From: Triplophysa rosa
Taxonomy: Eukaryota; Chordata; Actinopteri; Cypriniformes; Nemacheilidae
NCBI RefSeq assembly: GCF_024868665.1
Contig: NC_079908.1
Location: 2,168,702-2,232,701 of the forward strand
DNA: 64,000 bases
Direction: 5' to 3'
Each line of letters begins with the position of its first letter. The stretch's first letter is position 1. A program made the translations under genes and the position numbers. Positions 54,137 to 64,000 of the stretch are shown one piece after another. A model generated the notes under the pieces. It was not told the origin of the DNA. It did not search any database and saw nothing but the letters and a program-made list of their open reading frames with translations.

Positions 54137-55712
54137 CAGTGACAAGAAAAAGTGTGTGAACCTTTTGGAATTTCATGGTTTTCTGATCTTCATCTAAGTC
54201 AAGGGTATTGACAAATGTGTCTAAAATAATAACAACTTTTTCTGATCTTTCATGTCTTTATTGAGAACAACCAAAAAACCTCATAGTGCTTGTGGAAAAA
54301 GTATGTGAACCCTTGAGTTAATGACCTCATAAAAGGTAATTGGAGTCAGGCTTTAGCACACCTGGAGTCTCATTAAGATAATACATTTGGAGGTGTGGAC
54401 TACAGCTACTTTGACTGATAAAAACCCCTCAAACTTTTGGAGTTTGCTCTGCACAAGAAGAACACGCTTATGTGAGCCATGCCTCACCAAAAAGAGCTTT
54501 CACAGGATCTACGATCAAGGATTGTTGATTAACATAAGCTGGGAAGGGTTACAAAGTAATTTCAAAGACTTTAGAAATTCACCAGTCTACAGTTAGGCAA
54601 GCAATCTACAAATGGGGACACTTTGGGACTGTTGCTACTCTACCAAGATGTGGGCGCCCAGTCAAAATGACACCAAGAGCACAACGAAGACTCCTCAATG
54701 AGGTAAAGAAACAACCCCGAATGACAGCCAAAGATTTGAAGGCATCATTGGAACTTGCTAACATCTCAGTTCATGAGTCTACAATACATAAAACACTGAA
54801 CAAGCAGGGTATCCACGGCAGGACACCACGAAGGAAGATACTGCTTACTTAAAAGAACATTGCTGCACGCCTGAAGTCTGCAAAAGAGCACATTGACACT
54901 CCACAGCGGTATCGGCAAAATGTTTTGTGGACTGATGAAGCTAAGATTGAACTATTTGGAAAAAACACACAGCACTACATCTGGTGTAGAAAGGGCACGG
55001 CATATCGTCATGAAAACATCATCACAACTGTAAAGTATGGTGGAGGAAACATCATGATTTGGGCCTGCTTTGCTGCATCAGGGCCTGGCCAGCTTGGAAT
55101 CATTGAGGGGAAGATGAATTCCCAAGTATATCAGACAATTCTTCAGGATAATGTGAGAATGTCTGTACGTCAGCTGAAACTGTGTAGAATGTGGGTGACG
55201 CAACAGGACAATGACCTAAAACACTGGAGCAAGTCCACAACAGAATGGCTTCACAAAAACAAAATCCGCCTTTTGGAGTGGCCGTCAGAGCCCAGACCTC
55301 AACCCAATAGAGATGCTATGGATTGACTTGAAGAGGACCATACACATGAGACGTCCAAAGAATATGACAGAGCTAAAGCAGTTCTGCCAGGAAGAATGGG
55401 CTAAAACTCCTCCTCAACCATGTGCAGGTCTGATCCACAGCTACAGGAAGCGCCTGGTTGAGGTTATTTCTGCCAGGGAGGGGTCAACCAGTTATTAATT
55501 CTAAGGGTTCACTTACTTTTTCCACTGCCATTTTGAATGTTGAATGAGTGTGTTCAATAAAGATGAAAGATCAGATTTTTTTGTGTTATTATTTTTAGAC
55601 ATTATGTTTGTCAATACCCTTGACTTAGATGAAGATCAGATCACATTTTATGACAAATTTACTCAGAAAACAATGAAATTCCAAAAGGTTCACATACTTT
55701 TTCTTGCCACTG
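54137..55712 (+). mobile_element. Tc1-like transposon, full length, decayed transposase
   Basis: 1576 bp between TA dinucleotides (54135-54136 and 55713-55714). The TIR starts CAGTGACAAGAAAAAGT and the inverse ends at 55712. The terminal regions of about 200 bp are inverted copies with internal repeats, the IR/DR arrangement of Tc1-like elements. One plus-strand transposase gene lies inside. Confidence 0.9.
54480..55498 (+). pseudogene. Tc1 transposase, frameshifted
   Basis: Starts MPHQKELSQDLRSRIVD, with a stop soon after. HTH part: RPVKMTPRAQRRLLNEVKKQPRMTAKDL... in frame 54667-54852. Catalytic part in 54925-55326: LWTDEAKIELFG (first Asp) and TQQDNDLKHWSKS (second Asp). A 1-base loss near 55285 shifts the third acid region, which is readable only in the next frame. 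The C-terminus is 55313-55498. At least three disruptions make it inactive. Confidence 0.85.
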
Positions 55713-55714
55713 TA

Positions 55715-56644
55715 TTTGTCATAATTTGCCATATTTAAACAAACTGTTAAAATCTGCATCTCTGCAATCCAACGCACTGCGTTTATAGTTTTACTGTTCT
55801 GTCAGTCACGCTGTCATCTTGCAGTCTTGTCTCTCATTGGTTGTTGTAAATGTACCAACGTCATCATCCCGATTAAAAATACATGTTTGATATGATCGGG
55901 CCAGCCCCGATTTTTGTCAGACCAGGTCGGGAGGTGTAAGATTTGATCTGTAACTGCCTCACATTACATGATAATATGTACCGAACATCGGACCCGATCG
56001 AGGCCATGTATAAGATTTTTTCAATGGTTCTCGGGAGGGGGAAATCGGGGTAAAATCTGGCCAAGTATCCTGTAGTCAGAGCCAGGCTTTACTCTGCAAT
56101 CCGGAGTTTGTTCACCTCGCTTTGTGCAGTAGGCCTCTGATCTTTTGCTTCTTTGATTGAGTGATGCTGAGGCATTGTCACCTTAGCTAGTCGTTGTGAG
56201 GAGACTGTACTTTTTCCCTTGCATATGGGCTTACAATCGCTGCCTCACCCATGTCGTAGATGTCAAAATATTTCACACAAAGTTTGCATTTAGCTTTCAA
56301 TATCATTTCAAAATCCTTAGCCAGCCAGTCTTTATATTCAGCCAGCTATCGAAAACTTTTCCCCATTGTGACCGACCGATCTGTCCACACTCCAATGCAA
56401 AATTAAACGATGTTCAATGTGTTTATTCAAACAGTTAGGGCCCCCGACTGTCAGTGTAACTGCTGCCTAACTTCGTAAAATCCAGTCACAATGAACAGTC
56501 CTCCAGCAGATTTGGTCTAACACCGATCAGCGCTCTGATGACAGAGTGCCTCATTAAGCTGAAGAGTGAATAGTAAATAAAAACCACAGCTAACCAATAC
56601 TGAGACTCAGATCAGTAAGAAGTCCATTAAGACAATTTCTCCAA
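55715..56644. other. intergenic, possible repeat
   Basis: 55890-56060 is richer in CG (CGATCGGGCC..., GGTCGGGAGG..., TCTCGGGAGGGGGAAATCGGGG) than its surroundings and could be a short DNA repeat. No exon is supported. Confidence 0.3.
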
Positions 56645-56650
56645 TTTATT
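56645..56650 (-). terminator. IK polyadenylation signal
   Basis: AATAAA on the minus strand, about 140 nt downstream of the IK stop codon, in an AT-rich 3'UTR. Confidence 0.6.
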
Positions 56651-56789
56651 TGTTAAATGAAATATTTCAATCAACTGCTCTTCTCAAAAACACCACATGT
56701 GGAACAACGGCAACATATTTACTTTTACAATATGTATCATATACATGCAGCTGGAATAAGACATGTAACTTTGCTCTATTTAAGAAGTC

Positions 56790-56817
56790 TTAATATTTTG
56801 GTCGTTTCACTTCCACC
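56790..56817 (-). CDS. ik: IK/RED, last coding exon
   Basis: After a TTTTACAG acceptor the exon reads one base finishing Gly, then VEVKRPKY and TAA (56790-56792). This is the exact conserved C-terminus of IK/RED. It joins in phase to the exon at 56905. Confidence 0.93.
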
Positions 56818-56904
56818 CTGTAAAACACAAACACACAAGGCAAAGGTCAACAGTAAATATATAAACAGCCGAAAGGAGAGAAAAGTACAAAGAGATCCAC
56901 TCAC

Positions 56905-56939
56905 CCATCTGCTTCCATCTTCTTTCTCTTTTCAATGAT
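56905..56939 (-). CDS. ik: IK/RED, penultimate exon
   Basis: A 35-nt exon between a TTTGCAG acceptor and GTGAGT donor, encoding IIEKRKKMEADG (the final Gly split). It is a highly conserved C-terminal segment of IK. It follows an intron of about 5.9 kb that contains the 57.4-61.1 kb repeat block. Confidence 0.93.
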
Positions 56940-59739
56940 CTGCAAATAAAAATAAATTCAATTCAAAAAATTTTTTTACTTTAAACTTAAAAAAGCAAAG
57001 AAAAAATGTATAAGGTGCTAGTAGAAAACTTCTAAATCAGGCTCAGGACTAAAATGAGCTCAGTTTGACAAGTCATTACTCTTGTAACAGTGTATACATG
57101 GTGTCCAACGCTAGTTGTACATGTCATATCACACTGCACAGAACAATGCATGCCACTTTTATAATCAAGGCCCAGATTGACCCTGGATTTGCAGATCGGT
57201 TGAAAAGATTCCGGTCATGAGTTGGAACCACAGGCTCTAAGTAAAACTGTGTCAAATGTCTGTTTTGTAGGTAATCAAAATAATAACAACAACACAAACA
57301 TGTAATGAATCAAATGTTATCAATGTGATTATGTATTATGTGCAGGGTTATTACAGTTTTAACAAATTACTAGTTTTTATTATGTTGGCTACTGTTCTTT
57401 GTTCTAAGCTTATTATTATGTTGGCTTGATAGAGCCAACATACTGTTCTCTTAAACTTATTAGTGATGCTTTGAAAAAGCTCACTATTACTATTCGAACA
57501 TGCTTATTATTATAATAATTATTCTTGTTACACTTTTTTTTCGGCTCGCTCTTTGTCCCGCAGCTTTTGTCGTAAACCCATGAATGAGGGCTCAAATCGA
57601 GCCGCCCATTGCGGAATGGTGTGCTATGATTTTTATAAGCGATCGGGTGGGGGGGTGTTCGATAGGGGGGCAAAAAAACACCCGAAAAATCACATTGACT
57701 TAACATTGCGCCGAAATTTGAAAGGTCGTAAGCTCAGAGAGAAGATTTCATAGAAACATGCGGGTTACCACATTTGAAGAGGCTATCAGGCTCTGTAAAA
57801 ACATACATTACAATGGGGCATAAGGTGCACCCTTAGGGCATAAGAGCCACCCCAAATTTCTGTATACTTATAATGGGCCCATTGACTGCCATTAAAAAAC
57901 TAGATACAGATTTTTTTTGCATTAGACCCATGAATGAGGGCTCAAATCGAGCGGCCCATTGAGGAATGGTGTGCTATGACTATTGGAAGCGATCGGGTGG
58001 GGGAGTGTTCGATAGGGGGGCAAAAAAACACCTGAAAATTCCCATTGACTTAACATTGCGCCCAAATTTGACGGGTCGTAGCTCCGAGCGAGGATTTCAT
58101 AGAAACATGCGGGTTACCACATTTGAAGAGGCTATCAGGCTCACAATGGGGTGTAAGTTGTACCCCTGGGGCGTAAGAGCCACCCAAAATTCCTCATTGA
58201 CAGGAAACATGCCCATATAAGGCGTAAAACAGGATCATCATTAAGCTATGAAGCCAGGCCAATAGCAACCATTTACAGCAACCTAGCAACCGATCCCATA
58301 GACTTCCATTATAAAAGGTCCATATTGATATCTTTGAAGCACAGTATCGTAGAGACATGTGGTTGGGCTCATTTTACTCAGGCAACCAAACAGTATCCCA
58401 GGAACTTCATTAAGCTTCGAAGCCACGCCCATAGCAACAAAACATGTCAGCCTAGCAACCATTCAGCAATACCTATATCTCTGCATAGGAACATCGTAGA
58501 GACACAGGAGTTGGTTCATTTCACTCATTAGCTTAGAGCATCATCAATTGGCAGATGCTAAGCCATGCCCATAGCAGCCAAACACATTAGCCTAGCAACC
58601 GTTTAGCAAAACCTATATCTCTGCATCAGAACATCATAGAGACACGGGGATTGGTTTGTTTCACTCATAGCTTAGAGTATTATCAAGTGCAGATGCCAAG
58701 CCATGCCCATAGCAACCAAACATATTAGCCTAGCAACAGTTTAACAATATGTATATCTCTGCATCAGAACATTGTAGAGACATAGGGGTTGGTTAGATTG
58801 ATTCGTGGCTTAATGTGTTATCACCCTAGTGCCCAGTTCCGCGGTTTGCCACAAAGCATCACTCACATTTTCTTCAGAAAATGTACCTATCTAGTTATGT
58901 TGGCTCTGTCAAGCCAACATACTGTTCTTGTACTTAAACTTATTATGTTGGCTTAACAGAGCCAACAAACTGATCTTGTATCTAAGCTTATTATGTTGGC
59001 TTGACAGAACCAACATACTGATCTTGTATCTAAGCTTATTATTATTCTTCTGATCCCCCAATTTTCTGACTGCTACTCCTCCTAGAGCTTTCAAGCTACA
59101 TCCACCAAACTTTCCACAAACCTTAAGTCTGGTCTGACTTGAGTTGCTATATCTTTTCTAACTGAACCGGGTTCTGGTTTTCGAAAACCGGACGCTCAAA
59201 ATCACCTAAATTCTATTGACATTGCGACAAACTTTGACAGCTCATAACTCAAAGTGAGGATGTCGTAGAAACTTGTGGGTTACCACGTTTGAAGAGTGTC
59301 GTAGAGACAAGGGGGTGGGCTCATTTGACTCAGGCAACCAATCAGTGTCACAGGATCATCATGAAGCTATTAAGCCATGCCCATAGCAACCATTTACAGC
59401 AACCGATCCCATAGACTCCCATTATAAGAAGTCTTTGTATATCTTTGCATATCTTGTATATCTTTGCAACACAGTGTTGTAGAGACAAGGGGGTGGGCTC
59501 ATTTGACTCAGGCAAACAATCAGTATCCCAGGACCTATATTTCTGCATAAGAACATCGTAGAGACACGGGAGTTGGTTCGTTTTACTTGTGGCATGGAGC
59601 ATTATCAATTGGCAGATGCCAAGCCACGCCCATAGCAACCAAACAGGTTAGCCTAGCAACCGTTTAGCAAAACCTATATCTCTGCAACAGAACATCGTAG
59701 AGACACAGGAGTTGGTTCGTTTCACTCATTAGCTTAGAG

Positions 59740-60829
59740 CATGAGTCTTCAACTAAAATTGTTTGAGGTCCAGTAAATGAACCCTCCTTACCAGCCGAGG
59801 TCCGGACAATTAAATACCTAAAAATATGAATAGATGGTTTTTTTATATCTATACGATGGCATAACAATGTCTGACAACAATATAATGAAGGAACATGTGC
59901 AAAATGCCCTAATCTCTAAACCTGCACTGAACATACATTCATTTCAACATTCAACAACAAAAGAAAACGAAAGTGTTGTTTTCTGCTGAACTGAGATTAA
60001 CAAATAGCAGCATCAAGTTGTGACTGATCATCATCTGATAACATTTCAGCTCTTCTTGTGGCTGTTGCAGCTGAAAGGGGGTTTGTTTAATATTTTATTT
60101 TAGTTCATGTCTTTATTTTCCTTCTAAAAGTGTTTCACAGAAGCCTCCATGCACTCTTTTCCCATCAGTAAAGGGCTTTTTATGTTTTCCTAAGACCCAC
60201 TGTATTCTTAGTGAACATTCATATGCTGGTTGTTGGGCGGTAAATGAGTGAGGGAGGACCCGATTAGATCGCTCCTACTGGGCTTTGAGCTAATATATTT
60301 TCCGTGTCCTTACCTCGGACTGCTGCGGGTAAGTTTCTTCAAAGTGTCTATGTCTAATTTCATAATGCCGTTTAAGGTTTCCAATTTTGACAACCGCAAC
60401 AGACTTCGAGCAAATGAGACAAACCGGTCTCGTGCATGTCGATGCAGGAAGAATAAATGCAAATCTCTCGACCCATTCATCTCGGAAAACATGGTTTTCG
60501 GCGTCAACTTTTATAACTTTTGAAAAGGACATTGTTTTTCAGTCACTGACAGTTACATATGTCTGCACGCTGTGCAGGGAGTCCGTCTCGCCTCTCTTCA
60601 CTCATCGACGTCTCAAGAAAGTAGTGACAGTGCGCATATGTTAACTGTCCGTGGCGCCGTAGGACCCAAACGGCTACTGAGCGGACCTTCATGTGCCTGG
60701 TATAAATTTGATTGCATTAGAATAATGTTAGGCGTTCATTTTTTTTATTATGTCAAAAGTTTTTGAGGTCCGGACGGACGCATCTCGTGGTCCGCATTCG
60801 GACCGGAGTCCGCTAGTTAGTGACCCCTG
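59740..60829 (-). mobile_element. hAT deletion derivative with BED zinc-finger remnant
   Basis: 1090 bp, starting CATGAGTCTTCAACTA and ending TTAGTGACCCCTG, flanked by GCTTAGAG at 59732-59739 and 60830-60837. The perfect 8-bp duplication and CAGGGGTC-like ends fit hAT. Only the N-terminal part of the transposase remains, on the minus strand. Confidence 0.85.
60290..60532 (-). pseudogene. hAT transposase N-terminus, BED-type zinc finger
   Basis: An 80-codon ORF: VDAENHVFRDEWVERFAFIL, then VCLICSKSVAVV and LKRHYEIRHRHFEETYP. The Cys-x2-Cys and His-x4/5-His pairs form a BED-like finger that binds transposon ends. The frame stops at RKIY, and the dimerisation and DDE parts are deleted. A finger-only product could in theory compete with intact transposases; that is speculation. 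Confidence 0.7.
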
Positions 60830-61138
60830 GCTTAGAGCATCACCAATTGGCATATGCCAAGCCACGCCCACAGCAAACAAACAGCTTAGCCTAGCAACCG
60901 TTTAACAATACCTATATCTCTGTATCAGAACATTGTAGAGACACAATATGTTAATCGTGTTAGCTTCATGCTAGCAAACATGCTAATCTCATTAGCAAAC
61001 ATGCTAATCATGCTAACAACATACTAAGCCCGGTTTTTATACACATTATTTTTCCATCATGTTAGAAAAAGGTTAACGATAAAACCTTTCAAACTATTTC
61101 AAACTCTTCAGGACAGACTTTGTCAAGCCAACATAAAG

Positions 61139-62419
61139 TTTGTACTCGAACTTTACAATCTAGTTTAATTTTGTAATTTGTTTTTTTTATTTCAGTTTAG
61201 TTTTAGTTCATTTTAGTGGGGCATAAATTGTTTTAATGTTGTTTTTCAAAAATCATTACCTTGAGTTTTTATTAGTTTTAGTATTGTCAAAAGTTTACAT
61301 ACACCTCGCCAAATCTGGAAATGCTGCAAAATGGAAAAGTAAAGGCATCTATTAATCGTCCTCATTTAAATCGAAGTCATAGCTACAGCTACATGTAACA
61401 AACATTTTATTGCTATGAATCTTCATTTTTGTTCTCGTTATGCTGTTGCTATCGTCTATTGCAAAATTAACAAAACTCACATTGTATTTGATGCAAAGCG
61501 TGTCTCGATTAAATTGAAAACGCATAACTCTATAGTTTCATGCACTGTATAGTTTAAAACATGATTTTGAAAGTCCTTTATATATTTGTTCTTTTTTGAC
61601 AATACACATGACCTCCATCTGTCTCCCCTGCATACTTGATAAATCCTGCATGTTTATTATATACCAGGGGTTCTCTAACTTTTTAGTAAGAAAAGTAAAG
61701 TAAAATAAAAAAGTAATCTATTTCAAGACCCAACATTGTTTTTTATTTACACTGGTAACACTGGTTGATCACTAACGGCAAATCTTTATAACGTCGTATA
61801 TAAAAGGTAAACCAGTTAGCTATAGTTTTTAACTATTTAACATCTTATATCTTTTAAAAACCTTACCAATCCTTTACATCCTGCTCAAGTCGCGCTGGCA
61901 AAGTTCATGTATTGCCTTAATCATCTTCATTTTCCGGATCAGATTCGGGCTCGAATTGATAAGGAAAGTGCTGGTGATATTTTATCACCTGTCAGTACAA
62001 TTGCTTGGGAACATGATGTTCCGAATATGGTAAGAGGCGTTACATTTCCGTCACACGCTTGCAGTATTCGACCAATCACTACGCACTGGTTAACTGGCCA
62101 ATCATAGCACACCTCGCTTTTCAGAGCGATGAGCTTTGTAAAAAATCTGTGCTTTTCAGAGAGGCGGGGCAAAGAGGAGATACAAACATGCACGGTTTGT
62201 GGAGAATACAGCGTTTTTGAACCTTAAATCGTGTATACACATTGCATTACATCTAAAAGAAACAATAATAGCCCTGTCACCCCTTCAATCAAGTAATTGT
62301 TTTTTTTTATCGAGTAGGTTTTTTGAAAAACGTGTGATTTTTAGTCAAACTTGAATAGTCTGACAGGTGACTATCCTAAAAGACAAAAAATATGTAGTCT
62401 GAACTGGGCATAACAGAAG
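61139..62419. other. IK intron, no feature recognised
   Basis: AT-rich intron sequence. Around 61670-61700 CCAGGGGTTCTCTAAC may be the end of a hAT-like repeat. Nothing coding. Confidence 0.35.
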
Positions 62420-62672
62420 TCAGTAGGCAAGGTGTTTCTAATGACGACAGAAGAGTCAGGACCTCGGTTTAATGTCTCATCCAAAGGACGGTGCTTTTTG
62501 ATAGCATAGTGTCCCCGTCATTAGGACCCACACAGACCACAGGGTGAGCACCCCCTGCTGTCCTCACTAACACCTCTTCCAGCAGCAACCTAGTTTTCCC
62601 AGCAGGTCTCCCATCCAGGTACTGACCTGTGGGAAACCAGTCTTGGGCAACAGGGTGACATGGCTGCTGACA
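62420..62672 (-). repeat. 5S rRNA-derived SINE remnant
   Basis: On the minus strand the head reads GCCATGTCACCCTG, then CAGTACCTGGATGGGAGACC and TGCTGGGAAAACTAGG. It matches 5S rRNA (GCCATACCACCCTG..., AGTACTTGGATGGGAGACC). A SINE-like body follows to about 62420. The middle of the 5S-like head is shortened. Not a functional 5S gene. Confidence 0.75.
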
Positions 62673-62816
62673 TAAGCTAAGCTAAGTACATAAGCTAAGT
62701 ACATGAAATAAGTTGTCAGTTTGCAGCTCTAGTTTGGTAAATGTATTATGCAACTACATTTAGCACAGCAATAAATCTATTTGTTATTAAGGAAGATCAA
62801 TAGCTGACAAACTCAC

Positions 62817-62925
62817 TGCACTGATTTTCTTCCACTGTCGGTCTAACTCGGCCTTCTCATTGGTCTCTTTAAAACGACGGGTCTTTCGGCCCTCAGACAT
62901 TTTGATGCCGTACTGGAAGGCAGCT
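62817..62925 (-). CDS. ik: IK/RED, exon with GRKTRRFK segment
   Basis: A 109-nt exon (acceptor CTGCAG, donor GTGAGT) completing Lys, then AAFQYGIKMSEG, RKTRRFKETNEKAELDRQ and WKKISA, ending on a codon boundary. The residues match vertebrate IK nearly position for position. Confidence 0.95.
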
Positions 62926-63006
62926 CTGCAGACATAATCATCATCATCATAATTATAAAACACAATTTTATATTGACAAATCCTAACAGCAAAGAGGATG
63001 TGTTAC

Positions 63007-63095
63007 TTTGGCAATGCCTCTTTGTTGTTCATGTAGTCACTGTACTCCTCTTGAGTGTCAAAGTCCCAGCGGCCCAGGGGACCTTTCTTATTACC
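63007..63095 (-). CDS. ik: IK/RED, exon with WDFDTQEEYS
   Basis: An 89-nt exon (acceptor TTTGTAG, donor GTAACA) encoding GNKKGPLGRWDFDTQEEY, then SDYMNNKEALP and two bases of Lys. It is in phase with both neighbours. Confidence 0.95.
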
Positions 63096-63179
63096 CTACA
63101 AATAGACAGATCGATTAAAAACTAGGACACATTTCTCTGTTGCAACTAACAAAATTAATTCAGAGAAAATTTCACTCAC

Positions 63180-63237
63180 CTGATCCATCTTGCTGTAGTC
63201 CACCTCTTCATCACTGTCCACTGCAAGATCATCCATT
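63180..63237 (-). CDS. ik: IK/RED, acidic exon
   Basis: A 58-nt exon (acceptor TTTTTGTAG, donor GTGAGT) encoding the end of Thr then MDDLAVDSDEEVDYSKMDQ, the conserved acidic stretch of IK. The internal Met is not a start; the reading continues from the exon at 63428. Confidence 0.95.
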
Positions 63238-63427
63238 CTACAAAAAGAATGAAATAAAAAAAAATCACAGCAAAGTCCAAACACACAAAACTAAAGCAAA
63301 CTTCGACCCTGTTTTAGATTTTGAAGTTTAAAATGACCGACTTTCTCAAGTCCTTAAAACAAATGATTCCTGAATTGGACTTTCAGAAAAGCACAGATTA
63401 ACACGCAAGCATGCAGTTGTAACTCAC

Positions 63428-63511
63428 GTGGCAGGGTAGCATTCAGCATAACTGTTTGACATGCCAAAGAAATCTCCCAAATGCTTCTTCTCTTCACGCC
63501 TGCTTCCAGTG
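63428..63511 (-). CDS. ik: IK/RED, most 5' exon in window
   Basis: An 84-nt exon (acceptor CTTTTAAG, donor GTGAGT) encoding TGSRREEKKHLGDFFGMSNS, YAECYPA and two bases of Thr. IK (RED) is a nuclear protein of the spliceosomal B complex that partners with SMU1 and is needed for pre-mRNA splicing. The six exons seen here are its C-terminal part and join in phase without stops. The N-terminal RED_N region and the RED-repeat segment must lie right of the window. The gene appears functional despite heavy transposon load in its last large intron. Confidence 0.95.
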
Positions 63512-63839
63512 CTTAAAAGTTAAAGAGACAATACAAACTCTTCTTGACAGTCGTGTGTTTTGTGTGACAAACTCTAATGTCCCGCCCAATTCTTGACAAA
63601 TAACTAGAAACTGTAAATTCTACACAGATTAAGAGGAATTACTTTCATTATCAGTAATGCACTGTAACATTTTACATTGGCCAGAAGAGACTCACATTTT
63701 GTTCCCCCATGTTTTGTTTTGCAAAGTCTAGGTCTACTGTAGTCTTGAAAATAATGCAAGACTGGATTATCACAAGAATCAAATTTATATGTACAGTCAA
63801 TTTTACTCCCAGTGGGCATTCCCAGAGGTTTCATTCACT

Positions 63840-64000
63840 CTAAAAAAATAAATTAAAAAAATGGTGCTATTTAGCACTAAAGGGGGTTCTTGGCTCGTAA
63901 TCATAGGGGAACCACTTTTAGTGCTATATAGAACCATATTTTGGTGCTTCAGTGGTTCTTTGGGATGACTGAGGTGCTATATAGAACCGCTGAAGAACCA
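63840..64000. repeat. repeat with AGGTGCTATATAGAACC motifs, cut by window edge
   Basis: TGGTGCTATTTAGCACTAAA, TTTTAGTGCTATATAGAACC, TTTTGGTGCTTCAGTGGTTC and GAGGTGCTATATAGAACCGC recur within 160 bp. It looks like the start of a fish MITE or minisatellite. The right end is outside. Confidence 0.55.

Larger units (their letters stand above)
57417..61138. repeat. palindrome-punctuated tandem repeat block in IK intron
   Basis: The block is bounded by ATGTTGGCTTGATAGAGCC at the left and TTTGTCAAGCCAACAT at the right, which are inverse ends. Inside: a 350-bp tandem pair (starts 57577 and 57927), 138-140-bp repeats with CCTAGCAACC and TATATCTCTGCAT (58471, 58611, 58749, again near 59530, 59675 and 60913), and three clustered ATGTTGGCT-AGCCAACAT palindromes (58895-59016). 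A hAT derivative is inserted at 59740-60829. It looks like several copies of one DNA repeat joined end to end. No coding function is seen. Confidence 0.7.

Noticed and set aside
62420..62672. Possible 5S rRNA gene
   Set aside because: Similarity is partial, the middle is missing, and a SINE-like tail follows.
63604..63834. 76-codon minus-strand ORF upstream of the IK exons
   Set aside because: No match to IK, no suitable splice context, and not conserved-looking. Probably intron.

Overview
The window looks like teleost fish DNA, probably from a cyprinid. This is inferred from the host exons and from the mix of transposable elements: Tc1-like, hAT-like, DIRS-like, L1, L2, Gypsy, a retrovirus-like ERV, and tRNA- and 5S-derived SINEs. 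It is vertebrate intron and intergenic sequence with no bacterial-type genes or operons. Almost every long open frame belongs to a mobile element, most of them broken.

Two host genes can be supported. On the plus strand, four exons (7209-7412, 18471-18576, 18961-19108, 19200-19241) splice in phase into the 3' part of a RhoGAP-domain protein. On the minus strand, six exons (63511 down to 56790) encode the C-terminus of IK/RED, a spliceosomal protein. Its 5' exons lie beyond the right edge. IK and the RhoGAP protein ARAP3 both map to human 5q31.3, so an ARAP3-like identity for the first gene is possible but not proven.

Layout: 0.7-4.8 kb is a plus-strand L1 that lacks its RT catalytic block. 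The 11-kb RhoGAP intron holds the ends of a Tc1-like relic 10.9 kb apart. Between them sit a DIRS-like tyrosine-recombinase retrotransposon (7.7-11.7 kb), an unclassified GC-rich block, and a minus-strand ERV (12.5-18.3 kb). The ERV was itself entered by a Tc1 element carrying an LTR, by a tRNA-SINE and by a hairpin repeat. At 20.2-22.6 kb is an intact compact LTR element with a 5-bp target duplication and one 414-codon Gag-like ORF on the minus strand. From 23.2 to 30.7 kb is a minus-strand L1, probably one copy, split by a rearranged Tc1 and a second DIRS copy inverted relative to the first.

From 31.9 to 49.0 kb there is an onion of nested insertions at least seven levels deep. From the outside in it runs: Tc1 relic, palindromic MITE, L2 (+), hAT-like element, L2 (-), a second MITE, and finally a TIR element and a Gypsy retrotransposon side by side. 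The TIR element carries a perfect 42-bp x 30 tandem array and a 400-bp x 3 tandem repeat. The Gypsy is nearly intact. Several levels have matching target duplications, so the order of insertion can be read directly. From 50.6 to 55.7 kb there are two more Tc1 elements and a 2-kb ORF-less TIR element. The last IK intron (57-62.8 kb) contains a palindrome-punctuated repeat block with a BED-zinc-finger hAT derivative inside it.

The most unusual items are the compact Gag-like-only LTR element, the 42-bp array and the layered nest.
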